Assembly (NCBI RefSeq): GCF_022678645.1 | Contig: NZ_JALBWV010000004.1 | Location: 124,001 to 188,000, forward strand | Length of the DNA stretch: 64,000 nt | Reading direction: 5' to 3' | Source of the DNA: Saccharopolyspora soli | Lineage (GTDB): Bacteria; Actinomycetota; Actinomycetes; Mycobacteriales; Pseudonocardiaceae | Shown: positions 52,763 through 62,661 of the stretch, one piece after another | Layout: every line of letters begins with the position of its first letter | Numbering within the stretch: the stretch's first letter is position 1 | Notes under the pieces: model-generated | What the model saw: only the letters and a program-made list of their open reading frames with translations | What the model was told of the DNA's origin: nothing | The model's database searches: none | Translations under genes and position numbers: made by a program

Positions 52763-53949
52763 TGTACACGATCGCCGATGACGTGCGGGCCGAGTTGGCC
52801 GAAATCCGAGCCGCGGGCCTGTACAAGGACGAGCGGGTGCTGAGCTCGCCGCAGAGCGCGCGGGTTGGCGTCGCCGATGCCGAGGTGTTGAACTTCTGCG
52901 CGAACAACTACCTGGGGCTGGCCGACCACCCCGCGCTGCTCGCCGCTGCTGAGGGAGCGCTGGCCAAGTGGGGTTTCGGGATGGCGTCGGTGCGGTTCAT
53001 CTGCGGTACCCAGGCGCCGCACAAGGAGTTGGAGCGACGGCTGTCGGAATTCCTGGGCACCGAGGACACAATTCTCTACAGCTCGTGCTTCGACGCCAAC
53101 GGCGGGCTTTTCGAGACTCTGCTCGACGATCGGGACGTGGTCATCTCCGATGAGCTCAACCACGCGAGCATCATCGACGGCATCCGGCTGTGCAAAGCCC
53201 GTCGTGCCCGGTACCGGAATCGGGACATGGTCGATCTGGAGCGGCTGCTCCAGGACAACGCTGACGCGCGGCGCAAGCTCGTCGTCACCGACGGGGTGTT
53301 CTCGATGGATGGCTACCTGGCGCCGCTGGACGAGATCTGCGCGCTCGCCGAGAAGCACGAGGCCCTGGTGATGGTCGACGACTCGCATGCGGTCGGGTTC
53401 ACCGGGCCGACCGGCGCGGGTACACCCGAACTCTTCGGCGTCGCCGACCGGGTCGACGTCGTCACCGGGACGCTCGGCAAGGCACTGGGCGGGGCCAGCG
53501 GTGGCTACGTGTCCGCGCGCGCCGAGATCGTCGAACTGTTGCGGCAGCGCTCCCGGCCTTACCTGTTCTCGAACTCGCTCGCGCCGTCGATCGTGGCCGC
53601 TTCACTAGCCGCATTGGACCTGGTGGCCTCGCAACCCGAACTGCGGGAGAGGCTGCGGGCGAACAGTGTGCTTTTCCGCCGTCGGATGACCGAGGAGGGG
53701 TTCGACCTGCTGCCCGGCGAGCATCCGATCATTCCGGTGATGATCGGCGACGCCGCCGAGGCAGCCAGAATGGCGGACCTGTTGCTCGCCGAGGGCGTTT
53801 ACGTGATCGGCTTCTCCTATCCCGTGGTGCCCAAGGGCAAGGCCCGGATCCGCACCCAGATGTCCGCCGCGCACCGCGCTGACGACGTGGAACGGGCGGT
53901 CTCGGCGTTCGTCGCGGCGCGGGCCAGGATGGGTATCATCGCCCGGTGA
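52762..53949 (+). CDS. kbl: 2-amino-3-ketobutyrate CoA ligase (glycine C-acetyltransferase)
   Basis: This PLP enzyme cleaves the Tdh product with CoA to glycine and acetyl-CoA. The 395-residue protein shows [15 protein letters not shown] at the N-terminus and [18 protein letters not shown] near residue 209 for PLP ring binding. The Schiff-base Lys is in [14 protein letters not shown] near residue 242. The chain is of standard length. It is coupled to tdh by a one-base overlap and to the LysR gene by GTGA. The glycine made here links to the glycine-sensing gcvH-sdaA unit elsewhere in the window. Confidence 0.95.
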   Translation: MYTIADDVRAELAEIRAAGLYKDERVLSSPQSARVGVADAEVLNFCANNYLGLADHPALLAAAEGALAKWGFGMASVRFICGTQAPHKELERRLSEFLGTEDTILYSSCFDANGGLFETLLDDRDVVISDELNHASIIDGIRLCKARRARYRNRDMVDLERLLQDNADARRKLVVTDGVFSMDGYLAPLDEICALAEKHEALVMVDDSHAVGFTGPTGAGTPELFGVADRVDVVTGTLGKALGGASGGYVSARAEIVELLRQRSRPYLFSNSLAPSIVAASLAALDLVASQPELRERLRANSVLFRRRMTEEGFDLLPGEHPIIPVMIGDAAEAARMADLLLAEGVYVIGFSYPVVPKGKARIRTQMSAAHRADDVERAVSAFVAARARMGIIAR

Positions 53950-54857
53950 TCGACCCGCGGCGGCTCTTGATCCTCCGCGCGCTCGCCGACCACGGCACCG
54001 TGCGAGCGGCGGCGGAGAAGCTGTACCTGACGCCGTCGGCAGTGTCGCAGCAGCTCATCGCGTTGGAGCACGAGGTCGGGCAACCGCTGCTCGTCCGGCA
54101 GGGCCGCCGCGTGCGGCTGACCGCGGCAGGTGAGTTGCTGGTCGAGCACGCCAAGGCGGTGCTCGCCGAGTTGGAGCGCGCGGAAGCGAGCTTGGCCGCG
54201 TGCGCGGCGGGCACGGTCGGCACGGTCGAGGTCGCGTCCTTCGCGTCGGCGATCACCCAGGTGGTGGCGCCGTCGATCGTGGCGCTGCGCCGACGCGCAC
54301 CGGAAGTCCGGGTGCTGGTGCGTGACGCTGAAGCGCACAACAGCCTGGTGATGTTGCTGGCTGGCGAGGTCGATATCGCGATCTCGATGGAGTACACCTC
54401 CACTTTGCAGGCCGATGCACGCCGAGTGAGCCGGTTTCCGCTCTACGCGGAGCCGTTCGACGTGGTGTTGCCGCCGGAGCATCCGCTCGGCGCTGCTGCC
54501 GAGGTCGGGCTCGACGAACTGCGCGACGCCGAGTGGATCGCACCGCTGCCGGGCAACCCGTGCCGCGCGGTGGCTCAAGTGTGCTGCGAGAACGCGGGAT
54601 TCGTGCCGAACATCACGCATACGTCCGATGATTTCCACGCCGTGGTGGCGCTGGTCGCGGCTGGCGCCGGTGTCGCATTGGTGCCCCGCACGGCCATCGC
54701 CGCGGATCAGGGCGCGGTGGCGCGACCGGTCGCGGGCAAGCCGCCGACGCGCCGCGTCTTCGCGGCCGTCCAGTGCGGACGCGAAGACCACCCGTTGGTC
54801 CGCGTCGTGCTGGATGCTCTGCTCGCGAACAAAGAACGCGAGTCCATTTCCCGTTAA
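53946..54857 (+). CDS. LysR-family regulator of the tdh-kbl operon
   Basis: The 303-residue regulator has an N-terminal winged helix ([40 protein letters not shown]) and a type 2 periplasmic-binding-like effector domain from about residue 90 to 290. It begins with GTG 53946, which overlaps the kbl stop by 4 bases (GTGA), so it is the last gene of tdh-kbl-lysR. Threonine or glycine response is inferred from the operon. Unusually for LysR proteins it is co-directional with its likely targets rather than divergent. Confidence 0.88.
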   Translation: MIDPRRLLILRALADHGTVRAAAEKLYLTPSAVSQQLIALEHEVGQPLLVRQGRRVRLTAAGELLVEHAKAVLAELERAEASLAACAAGTVGTVEVASFASAITQVVAPSIVALRRRAPEVRVLVRDAEAHNSLVMLLAGEVDIAISMEYTSTLQADARRVSRFPLYAEPFDVVLPPEHPLGAAAEVGLDELRDAEWIAPLPGNPCRAVAQVCCENAGFVPNITHTSDDFHAVVALVAAGAGVALVPRTAIAADQGAVARPVAGKPPTRRVFAAVQCGREDHPLVRVVLDALLANKERESISR

Positions 54858-54899
54858 GGCGTAATCCTGGTGCCTTCCCGGAGACCAACGGCATGGGAA

Positions 54900-55056
54900 C
54901 GGAGCAAGGGAACCTTCCTGTCACCGGACGGGCCTGGCGGTGCTCGACGGACCGACGTCAGACCGTCCCCGTCCCCATCGGCTCGTACCCAGCCAGACGG
55001 CAGATCGGACTGCGCTGCTGGCCGGTCTGACGCGAGGAAGGGAACCTTCCTGTCAC
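54900..55056 (+). repeat. Two copies of the intergenic repeat
   Basis: Forward copies at 54900-54925 and 55031-55056 follow the LysR gene in its sense. The second is 41 bases before the gene remnant at 55098. Nothing else is seen in the 0.34-kb gap. Confidence 0.88.
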
Positions 55057-55097
55057 ACCGACCTGGCGGAACGTCGACGAACTTGTCCAACCACGCC

Positions 55098-55208
55098 ATG
55101 CAGTCCTTGCTGCTTTCCTTGGGATGGCATTCCGCGGGGATCGTCTACGGCCTGGATGAAGCGGACCCGGAGCTGTTCTTCATGGCGCAGTCGCGGACAC
55201 CTACCTGA
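55098..55208 (+). pseudogene. Possible C-terminal remnant of a GNAT acetyltransferase
   Basis: A 36-codon frame (ATG 55098) reads SLGWHSAGIVYGLDEADPEL then FFMAQSRTP. This resembles the last strand-helix-strand of GNAT acetyltransferases, where LGW/LGF..SGxVxxLDExDPEL is common. The rest of a GNAT domain (acetyl-CoA loop) is missing upstream, where a repeat copy and unrelated sequence stand. It ends 8 bases inside the 3' end of hutI. I take it as a decayed gene end, with low confidence. Confidence 0.35.
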
Positions 55209-56355
55209 GCCGCGCACCTGCTCGCCAGACGGCGTGGGTGAGGGGCACTCCGGGGCGGTAAGCAAGCCAGGTCGTGCTCGGGGCGTCGAGGACGTGGATG
55301 TCGGCTCGCGCACCGGCGCGGAGCACTCCGACCGCGCCGTCACCCGACTCGCGGCGCAACGCCCGCGCGCCGCCCCAGGTCGCCGCGCGCACTGCCTCTT
55401 CGATGCTCATCCGCATCTGCAGCACAGCCGTCGCAACGCAGAACGCCATCGACGAGGTGTAGGAGGAACCCGGATTGCAATTCGAGGCCAACGCGACCGT
55501 CGCACCAGCGTCGATCAGCGCTCGTGCATCAGGCAGCGATTGGCGGGTGGACAGATCGCACGCGGGCAACAGCGTTGCGACGGTGTTCGAATCGGCCAAC
55601 GCATCCACATCGGACTCCGCGAGATAGGTGCAGTGATCCACACTCGCGGCACCGAGTTCGACAGCCAGCCGGACGCCCGGTCCGGGCGCGAGTTGGTTGC
55701 CGTGCACCCGCAGCCCCAGTCCGCGCCTTTTCGCCGCTTCCAGCACCCGCCTGGACTGGTCGGCGTCGAATGCGCCTTTCTCGCAGAACACGTCGCACCA
55801 GCGGACGTGCGGCGCGACGGCATCGAGCATCTCGCCGCACACCAGATCCACGTAGGTGTCCGCATCGCTACCCGGTGGCACCAGATGCGCACCGAGGAAG
55901 GTCACTTCGTCGGCTTCGGCGGCGATCTTCGCCGCCCGCAGTTCGTCGGCGACCGTCAAGCCGTATCCGGTCTTGGTCTCCACGCACGTCGTGCCCTGCG
56001 CTGCGGCTTCCGCGATGTGCTTGCGCAAGTTGGCGGCCAGCTCCGCGTCGGTCGCGGCTCGCGTCGCCTGCACCGTCACCGCGATTCCGCCAGCCTGGTA
56101 GGGCTTTCCGGCCATCCTCGCGGCGAACTCGGCGGTGCGGTCCCCGGCGAACACCAGGTGGGTGTGGCTGTCGACCCAGCCGGGCAGGACCGCGCGCCCA
56201 TCGACGTCGAACCGCTCGTCGGCATCCGGGGCGCTGGTCGCGGGACCGGCCCACACGACCCGGTCACCGTCGATGACCAGGGCGGCATCCGACAATGTGC
56301 CGAGTTCGTCGTTCGTCGTCAGCTCGCCGATGCCGGTAATAACAGTGCTTGTCAT
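55201..56355 (-). CDS. hutI: Imidazolonepropionase
   Basis: HutI opens the ring of imidazolonepropionate to N-formimino-L-glutamate, the third step of histidine degradation. The 384-residue amidohydrolase has the metal-binding HxH in [18 protein letters not shown] near residue 62. [15 protein letters not shown] lies near residue 126, a His ligand in [11 protein letters not shown], a second in VDHCTYL, and the [12 protein letters not shown] stretch near residue 293. It is the last gene of hutH-hutU-M20-hutF-hutI and starts 30 bp after hutF. The length is slightly under that of Bacillus enzymes but complete. Confidence 0.94.
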   Translation of the reverse strand: MTSTVITGIGELTTNDELGTLSDAALVIDGDRVVWAGPATSAPDADERFDVDGRAVLPGWVDSHTHLVFAGDRTAEFAARMAGKPYQAGGIAVTVQATRAATDAELAANLRKHIAEAAAQGTTCVETKTGYGLTVADELRAAKIAAEADEVTFLGAHLVPPGSDADTYVDLVCGEMLDAVAPHVRWCDVFCEKGAFDADQSRRVLEAAKRRGLGLRVHGNQLAPGPGVRLAVELGAASVDHCTYLAESDVDALADSNTVATLLPACDLSTRQSLPDARALIDAGATVALASNCNPGSSYTSSMAFCVATAVLQMRMSIEEAVRAATWGGARALRRESGDGAVGVLRAGARADIHVLDAPSTTWLAYRPGVPLTHAVWRAGARLR

Positions 56356-56385
56356 CGTTGACTGATCCCTGCTCGTCGTAGTCGT

Positions 56386-57708
56386 CTACCGCAGCGCGTT
56401 GATCGCGTCCTGGAGTTCTCGCGCGGCATCGATCGTCTGGTGCGCGCCGTCCTGCACGATGCGCCGACCGTCGGCGATCGTCACCCGCACGTCGTCGGCA
56501 CGTGCGAAAGCCGGGATCGACTCGGGTGCCACACCGGCCAGCCGTGTCGAGTCGAGATCGACCGCGACGAAGTCGGCGCGGGCACCGACGCCGAGCCAAC
56601 CCGCGTCGGCCCAGCCCAGCGCCTGGTGTCCGGCGGTGGTCGCCATCGCGAGCAACTCCTCGGCCGCGAAGTGCCCGCGGGTCTCGGTGTCCAACCGCAG
56701 ATATGACTCGACGGCCTGCACCTCCGCGAACGGGTCGATCACCGAATGGCCGTCGCTGCCGATCGAAAGCGGGCTCCCGGCAGCGTGCAACGCAGCTGCC
56801 GGGCCGATACCGTCGGCCAGATCTGCCTCCGTCGTCGGGCACAAGCACACCCCGGTCCCACTGCCACCCAGCAGCGCGACATCGGATGCGGCCAGATGCG
56901 TGGCGTGCACCGCTGTCACATCGGCGCCCAACGCGCCGCGCGAGGCCAGCAGTTGGGTCGGGGTGCATCCGTGTGCCGCTAGGCACGCTTCGTTCTCGGC
57001 GCGCTGTTCGGAGAGGTGCAGATGCAGCGGGGCGTCGTTCTTGTGGGCCCAGCCCGTCACTTCCGGGATCTCCTCGGCGGGCACCGCGCGGACCGAATGC
57101 AGGGCGGCACCAACCCGCACCCACTCACTGTCCACAGTGAACTCTTCGAGTCGGTCGGCCCAGTTCGTCGCGCTGCCGTCGGAGAATCGCAGCTGCACAC
57201 CGGCCAGCGGCCGGTCGAAACCGCCCGCCAGGTAACAGGTGTCCAGCAGGGTGAGCCTGATCCCGACGTCCTGGGCAGCCTGCACGACGGCCCGGCCCAT
57301 CGCGTTCGGGTCGTCGTAGCGGGCGCCGTTCGGCGCGTGGTGCAGGTAGTGGAACTCGCCGACGCACGTGATCCCGGCCAGTGCCATTTCGGCGTAAACC
57401 CCGCGAGCGAGCCGGTAGTAGCTGTCCGGGTCCAGTGCCGCAGCCACCTGGTACATCTGCTCGCGCCAGGTCCAGAAGGTGCCGCGGGCACCGCCGTGCC
57501 AGCCGCGCAGCGCACGGTGGAACGCGTGTGAGTGCGCATTCGCGGCACCGGGCAACGTCATTCCGGGCAGCCGTTCGGCGTGCTCCGGTGGGGTTCGCGC
57601 GGAACTCACCGTCGTGATGCGGCCGCCTTCGACCTCGAAGAGCACGCCTTGTTGCGGCCCCGGCGACAACCAGGCCCATTCGCACCAGTACGTCGTCACC
57701 CGCGTCAC
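56386..57708 (-). CDS. hutF: Formimidoylglutamate deiminase
   Basis: HutF converts N-formimino-L-glutamate to N-formyl-L-glutamate and ammonia, the branch used by Pseudomonas and many actinobacteria. The 440-residue amidohydrolase shows the zinc HxH in ANAHSHAFHRALRG near residue 56. GEFHYLHHAPNG lies near residue 116, LHLHLSEQRAENE near residue 225, and HATHLAASDVALL near 257. The catalytic Asp is near SIGSDGHSVIDPF. GTG 57708 overlaps the stop of the M20 gene by 4 bases. HutF presence means the next step must remove a formyl group, which the adjoining M20 enzyme could do. Confidence 0.92.
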   Translation of the reverse strand: MTRVTTYWCEWAWLSPGPQQGVLFEVEGGRITTVSSARTPPEHAERLPGMTLPGAANAHSHAFHRALRGWHGGARGTFWTWREQMYQVAAALDPDSYYRLARGVYAEMALAGITCVGEFHYLHHAPNGARYDDPNAMGRAVVQAAQDVGIRLTLLDTCYLAGGFDRPLAGVQLRFSDGSATNWADRLEEFTVDSEWVRVGAALHSVRAVPAEEIPEVTGWAHKNDAPLHLHLSEQRAENEACLAAHGCTPTQLLASRGALGADVTAVHATHLAASDVALLGGSGTGVCLCPTTEADLADGIGPAAALHAAGSPLSIGSDGHSVIDPFAEVQAVESYLRLDTETRGHFAAEELLAMATTAGHQALGWADAGWLGVGARADFVAVDLDSTRLAGVAPESIPAFARADDVRVTIADGRRIVQDGAHQTIDAARELQDAINALR

Positions 57709-58907
57709 CCCGCCAGGTTTTCCAGCACCCGCGCGAGTGCTCGCGCGCCTGCGGTGCAGTCGTCAGGCTCCGCGTGCTCCTCCGGGGCGTGGCTGATACC
57801 GGTCGGGTTGCGGACGAAGAGCATGGCCGCCGGGACCTCGGCGGCGAGGATCCCCGCATCGTGGCCAGCTCCCGTCGACAACGCCGGTGCGTCGTCCAGC
57901 AGGCCGCTGAGCTGGTCTCGGAACACTGCGTCGAAGTGCACCGTGCCCCCGTAGGACTCTTCGGTCACATCGACCTGGCAGCCCTCAGCGGACGCGAACT
58001 CCGAAGCGACCCCGGACAGGTCCTCGACCATCGACCTCGTCGACCGGTCGTCCGGGGACCTCGCGTCCAACCAGAGGTCCACAGTGGAGGCAATGACGTT
58101 GGTGCCGCCTGGGTTCGGGACCAGTCGGCCCACCGTCGCCCGGCCGCCCGCGACACCCGACGCCGCCCGCCGCGCGGCGAGGACGAGCTGGGACGCGGGC
58201 AGCATCGGATCGTGCCGGTCGGAGATCAGCGTGGCACCAGCGTGATTGCCCTGACCGCGGAACCGGAACCGCCACCTGCCGTGCGCCAGGATCGACGACG
58301 CGACCGCGACCGGCCGATCCAGGTCGACCAGGCCGCGGCCCTGTTCCACGTGCAGTTCGACGAACTGCCCGATGCGCCGCAGCGCCTCCACGTCCCGTCC
58401 CAGTCGGACGGGATCCGCGCCGAACGAGCGCATGGCTTCGGCGAAGGTCACGCCGCTGGGATCGCGGAGCGCACCGGCCTTGTCGGCGTCGATGGTGCCG
58501 GTCAGCAGTCGGGACCCCAGGCACGGCACGCCGAACCGACCGCCCTCCTCCTCTGCGAAGACCAGCACCGCCAGCGGCCGGCGGGGCCGAAATCCCTTGT
58601 CCCGCAAGATGTCCACGGCGCTCAGCGCGCTGACCACGCCCAGCGGGCCGTCGAACGCACCACCACCGGGCACCGAGTCGAGGTGGCTGCCGGTCACCAC
58701 CGCGTCGTCGCCGGGATCACCCCACCAGGCCCAGATGTTGGCGTTGCGATCGGTGCTGACCCGCAGGTCACGCGCCTCGGCCTGCTCGACGAACCATTCG
58801 CGCAGTTCCCGCTCGGCATCGTCGAAGACGTGCCGGGAGTACCCGCCCCGACGCCGATCCGCGCCAACGTCCGCGATGGCCGCCAACAACTCGTTCGGTC
58901 CTGCCAC
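57705..58907 (-). CDS. M20-family amidohydrolase of the hut operon (probable N-formylglutamate deformylase function)
   Basis: The 400-residue enzyme belongs to the allantoate amidohydrolase/N-carbamoyl-amino-acid hydrolase branch of the M20 zinc peptidases. Metal ligands are visible in VVTGSHLDSVPGGGAFDGPL near residue 66, FAEEEGGRFGVPCLGS near residue 108, ELHVEQGR near residue 175 and the C-terminal ISHAPEE. The dimerisation domain has RFRGQGNHAGAT. In the operon it stands between hutU and hutF, where a HutG-type N-formylglutamate amidohydrolase is needed but none is present. The same arrangement is known in Streptomyces hut clusters, where it is annotated as allantoate amidohydrolase. I infer deformylation of N-formylglutamate. 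GTG 58907 has AAGGAG 5 bases upstream. Confidence 0.85.
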   Translation of the reverse strand: MAGPNELLAAIADVGADRRRGGYSRHVFDDAERELREWFVEQAEARDLRVSTDRNANIWAWWGDPGDDAVVTGSHLDSVPGGGAFDGPLGVVSALSAVDILRDKGFRPRRPLAVLVFAEEEGGRFGVPCLGSRLLTGTIDADKAGALRDPSGVTFAEAMRSFGADPVRLGRDVEALRRIGQFVELHVEQGRGLVDLDRPVAVASSILAHGRWRFRFRGQGNHAGATLISDRHDPMLPASQLVLAARRAASGVAGGRATVGRLVPNPGGTNVIASTVDLWLDARSPDDRSTRSMVEDLSGVASEFASAEGCQVDVTEESYGGTVHFDAVFRDQLSGLLDDAPALSTGAGHDAGILAAEVPAAMLFVRNPTGISHAPEEHAEPDDCTAGARALARVLENLAG

Positions 58908-59030
58908 ACCTGCTCCTTCCCGGACACCGGCGCACGCTGGATGCGCCGGTTTCAGAGCCCGTCCTCGAACTTCCGCGTGCCGTGCGGGTGGTCGAGTCGC
59001 CGTCGTTGAGCACCGCACCGCCGCTTCGCG

Positions 59031-60683
59031 TCATCCGACGAGCGGGGTGCGGAGGCCGCGTTCGGCCGCCACCTGCTCCGCCCGCTCGTAGCCCGCGTCG
59101 ACGTGCCGGATCACCCCCATGCCCGGGTCGTTGGTCAGCACCCGCGCCAGCTTCCGCGCGGCCAGCTCGGTGCCGTCGGCGACCGTGACTTGTCCCGCGT
59201 GCAGGGATCGCCCCATCCCGACCCCGCCGCCGTGGTGCAGCGACACCCACGTCGCGCCGGAGGCCGTGTTGACCAGGGCGTTCAGCAGCGGCCAGTCCGC
59301 GACCGCGTCCGAGGTGTCGGCCATCGCCTCGGTTTCCCGGTACGGCGAGGCCACCGACCCGCAGTCCAGGTGGTCCCGGCCCAGCACCAGCGGCGCCGCG
59401 AGCTCTCCGGAAGCCACCATCTCGTTGAACCGCAGGCCCGCCTCGGCCCGTTCGCCGTAGCCCAGCCAGCAGATCCGCGCGGGCAGGCCCTGGAAGGACA
59501 CCTTCTCGCGGGCCAGCCGGATCCACCGTGCCAGGTGTTCGTCCGCGCCGAAGAGGTCGAGGATCGCCTGGTCGGTCTTGGCGATGTCGGTCGGGTCCCC
59601 GGACAGCGCCGCCCACCGGAACGGCCCCTTGCCCTCGCAGAACAGCGGCCGGATGTAGGCGGGCACGAAACCCTGGTAGGCGAACGCCCGGTCGTAGCCG
59701 CCGAGTTGGGCTTCGCTGCGCAGCGAGTTGCCGTAGTCGAAGACCTCCGCGCCCGCGTCGAGGAACCCGACCATCGCTTCCACGTGCTTGGCCATCGAAT
59801 CGCGCGCCCGTTCGGTGAACTCGTCGGGCTTCTGCGCCGCGTAGTCGTCCCAGTCTTCGAGCGCGACGCCCAGCGGCAGGTAGGACAGCGGGTCGTGCGC
59901 GGAGGTCTGGTCGGTGACGATGTCCACCGGCACGCCGCGCCGCAGCATCTCCGGCAGCACCTCGGCGGCGTTGCCGAGCACCGCGACCGAATACGCGCGC
60001 CGCTGCTTCTTCGCCGCGACGGCCTTCTCAACCGCGTCGTCGAGATCCGCGGCGACCTCGTCGAGATAGCCGTGCCGAACCCGGCGGTGCACGCGCTCGG
60101 GGTTGCACTCGATGACCAGGGCCACGCCTTCGTTCATCGTCACCGCCAACGGCTGGGCCCCGCCCATGCCGCCGAGCCCGGCGGTGACCGTCAGCGTGCC
60201 AGCCAGGCTGCCGCCGAAGCGGCGGGCGGCGATCGCCGCGAACGTCTCGTAGGTGCCCTGCAGAATCCCTTGGGTGCCGATGTAGATCCACGACCCGGCG
60301 GTCATCTGCCCGTACATCATCAGGCCGAGCGCGTCGAGGCGGCGGAACTCCGACCAGTTCGCCCAGTCACCGACCAGGTTGGAGTTGGCGATCAGCACCC
60401 GCGGCGCCCACTCGTGGGTCTGCAGCACCCCGACCGGCTTGCCGGATTGCACCAGCAGCGTCTCGTCTTCGCGCAACGTGGTCAGCTCGCGGACGATCGC
60501 GTCGAACGACGCCCAGTTGCGCGCCGCCTTGCCGGTGCCGCCGTAGACCACTAGATCGTCGGGCCGCTCGGCGACCTCCGGGTCGAGGTTGTTCTGCAGC
60601 ATCCGCAGCGGCGCTTCGGTGCTCCAACTGCGCGCGGTCAGAGTTGTGCCGCGCGGGGCGCGCACGGGTCGGGCTTGGCTCAT
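59031..60683 (-). CDS. hutU: Urocanate hydratase
   Basis: HutU adds water to urocanate to give imidazolonepropionate, with tightly bound NAD+ as electrophile. The 550-residue protein is of standard length. It shows [20 protein letters not shown] at the N-terminus and [20 protein letters not shown] near residue 128. The glycine-rich NAD motif is [15 protein letters not shown] near residue 168, and the catalytic Cys region is [11 protein letters not shown] near residue 405. It ends with [18 protein letters not shown] is 9 bases before ATG 60683. The gene follows hutH by 148 bp. Confidence 0.95.
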   Translation of the reverse strand: MSQARPVRAPRGTTLTARSWSTEAPLRMLQNNLDPEVAERPDDLVVYGGTGKAARNWASFDAIVRELTTLREDETLLVQSGKPVGVLQTHEWAPRVLIANSNLVGDWANWSEFRRLDALGLMMYGQMTAGSWIYIGTQGILQGTYETFAAIAARRFGGSLAGTLTVTAGLGGMGGAQPLAVTMNEGVALVIECNPERVHRRVRHGYLDEVAADLDDAVEKAVAAKKQRRAYSVAVLGNAAEVLPEMLRRGVPVDIVTDQTSAHDPLSYLPLGVALEDWDDYAAQKPDEFTERARDSMAKHVEAMVGFLDAGAEVFDYGNSLRSEAQLGGYDRAFAYQGFVPAYIRPLFCEGKGPFRWAALSGDPTDIAKTDQAILDLFGADEHLARWIRLAREKVSFQGLPARICWLGYGERAEAGLRFNEMVASGELAAPLVLGRDHLDCGSVASPYRETEAMADTSDAVADWPLLNALVNTASGATWVSLHHGGGVGMGRSLHAGQVTVADGTELAARKLARVLTNDPGMGVIRHVDAGYERAEQVAAERGLRTPLVG

Positions 60684-60831
60684 GACAGTTCCGCCTCCAG
60701 TACCGCCTCTCCGCGATTCGCAGTGGTGGTTGCGTCCGGCTCAATCTCGCGTTTCGCGGTTTCTTGTGGCTGGCTTGCTTCACGGTCCCCTGAGGTGCGG
60801 TTGACGAGAACCGGGGTTGACACAGGGCTGC

Positions 60832-62391
60832 TCATGACACCCTCCAGTCGACTGTGGGTTTCGTGAAGTCGGCTGCGGCGTCCCGCACGGTACCGGAGCG
60901 GATCAGCTCTTCTGCCGCGGCGATCTCCGGTGCGACGTGGCGGTCGGGGCCGGGGCCGGGAACACGGGTGCGCAGCAGGTCGCGGACCGCACCGCTTGCC
61001 GGGCCCGGTTCCAGCGGTGCGCGCAGGTCGAGGGCCCGCGCAGCGGTGAGCAGTTCGACGGCGAGCACGGTGACCAGGCCGTCGATGCCGCGGCGGAGCT
61101 TGCGCGCGGCGGACCAGCCCATCGACACGTGGTCCTCCTGCATCGCGCTCGTCGGGATCGAGTCCACCGATGCTGGTACCGCTAGCCGCTTCAGTTCGGA
61201 GACCACCCCGGCCTGCGTGTAGTGCGCGATCATGTGCCCGGAGTCGACGCCCGGATCATCGGCGAGGAACGCGGGCAACCCGTGCGAACGCGCGACGTCG
61301 AGCATCCGATCAGTGCGCCGATCAGCCATGCTGGCGACGTCCGCCAGCGGGATGGCGAGGAAGTCCAACGCATAGGCCAACGGAGCACCGTGGAAGTTGC
61401 CGTTGGATTCCACCCGGCCGTCATCGAGCACGACCGGATTGTCGATGGCCGAGGCGAGTTCCCGGTCCGCGACGAGTTCGGCGTGGCTGACGGTGTCCCG
61501 CGCGGCGCCGTGCACCTGCGGCGCGCAGCGCAGCGAGTACGCGTCCTGCACGCGAGTGCAGTCCGGTCCGCGGTGGCTGGCGACGATCGGCGAGTCCGCC
61601 AGCATCGCCAACATCCGGGCTGCCGAAACCGCCTGCCCCGGATGCGGGCGCAGCCGCTGGAGGTCCGCGGCGAACGCCCGGTCCGTGCCCAGCAACGCCT
61701 CCACGCTCATCGCCGCCGTCACGTCGGCCACGTCCAGCAGCGCGGCGAAGTCATGCAATGCGAGCACCAGCATGCCGAGCATGCCGTCGGTGCCGTTGGT
61801 CAGGGCCAGACCTTCCTTCTCCACGAGCACCACCGGTTCGATCCCCGCTTCGGCCAGCGCATCAGCGGCCGGACGACGATGCCCCGCGGCGTCGAAGACC
61901 TCACCTTCGCCGGTGAGGGCGAGCGCGACGGCAGCCAGCGGCGCGAGGTCACCGGAGCAGCCCAGCGACCCGAACTCGTGCACCACGGGCACGATTCCCG
62001 CGTTCAGCATCGCGACCAATGCGCGAGCAGTCTCCGGTCGGACCCCCGTGCGCCCGGTCGCGATCGTGTGCAGCCGCAGCAACATCTGCGCGCGCACCAC
62101 CTCCGGCTCGACGGCGGTACCGGCGCCCGCCGCATGTGAACGCACGAAGGACTGCTGCAATGCCGCGCGCCGATCGCCCGGGATGTGCCGCACCGCCAAC
62201 GCGCCGAAACCGGTCGAGACCCCGTACACGGGGCGTTGCTCGGCTGCCAGGGCATCGATGTGTTTCCGGGTGGCGGCGATGCCCTGCTCGGCGAGCTGGC
62301 TCAGTTTCACCCTGGTGCCGCTGCGAGCCACCTCGACCACCTGGTCGCGGTCGAGCGGCTCCGGGCCGATGTTCAGCACGTTGTCCTGCAT
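60832..62391 (-). CDS. hutH: Histidine ammonia-lyase
   Basis: HutH deaminates L-histidine to trans-urocanate using the self-made MIO cofactor. The 519-residue protein has the family fold: VYGVSTGFGAL near residue 55, FVRSHAAG near residue 83, QDAYSLRCAPQVHG near residue 280 and SAMQEDHVSMGWSAA near residue 415. The MIO tripeptide is Cys-Ser-Gly, in GSLGCSGDLAPLA, not the textbook Ala-Ser-Gly. Cys at the first place is tolerated in some family members. ATG 62391 has GGAG only 2 bases before it; a GTG four codons on has AGGA at better spacing and may be the true start. First gene of the hut operon. Confidence 0.94.
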   Translation of the reverse strand: MQDNVLNIGPEPLDRDQVVEVARSGTRVKLSQLAEQGIAATRKHIDALAAEQRPVYGVSTGFGALAVRHIPGDRRAALQQSFVRSHAAGAGTAVEPEVVRAQMLLRLHTIATGRTGVRPETARALVAMLNAGIVPVVHEFGSLGCSGDLAPLAAVALALTGEGEVFDAAGHRRPAADALAEAGIEPVVLVEKEGLALTNGTDGMLGMLVLALHDFAALLDVADVTAAMSVEALLGTDRAFAADLQRLRPHPGQAVSAARMLAMLADSPIVASHRGPDCTRVQDAYSLRCAPQVHGAARDTVSHAELVADRELASAIDNPVVLDDGRVESNGNFHGAPLAYALDFLAIPLADVASMADRRTDRMLDVARSHGLPAFLADDPGVDSGHMIAHYTQAGVVSELKRLAVPASVDSIPTSAMQEDHVSMGWSAARKLRRGIDGLVTVLAVELLTAARALDLRAPLEPGPASGAVRDLLRTRVPGPGPDRHVAPEIAAAEELIRSGTVRDAAADFTKPTVDWRVS

Positions 62392-62445
62392 AACTCCATA
62401 GCAACGCCACTGCGCGGTTGGCAGAAGCCCGGATAGAGTGAGATT

Positions 62446-62461
62446 GTCTGGAATACCAGAC
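62446..62461. promoter_or_regulatory. Candidate operator for the IclR regulator of hut
   Basis: GTCTGGAATACCAGAC has perfect 6-bp arms around AATA and resembles IclR-family sites. It lies in the 270-bp divergent gap, 55 bp before hutH and 200 bp before the regulator gene. Binding is inferred. Confidence 0.55.
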
Positions 62462-62661
62462 TCCTTAAGAAGTCGAGCTCGTTTTGCGGGGCGGTACGGG
62501 TAGCGGAACCTCAGAAGCCTTCTCGGTCCGGGATCCCCGCGGCTTCACCGCTTCAAGAACAAGAACAAAGACAGACACTGGAACGAACATCGGCGCGAGG
62601 AAGCCAGCACTGGATCCACGGCGTCCGAGGTTCCGTCCGGCAACAGGTTCGGGGAGGGGTC

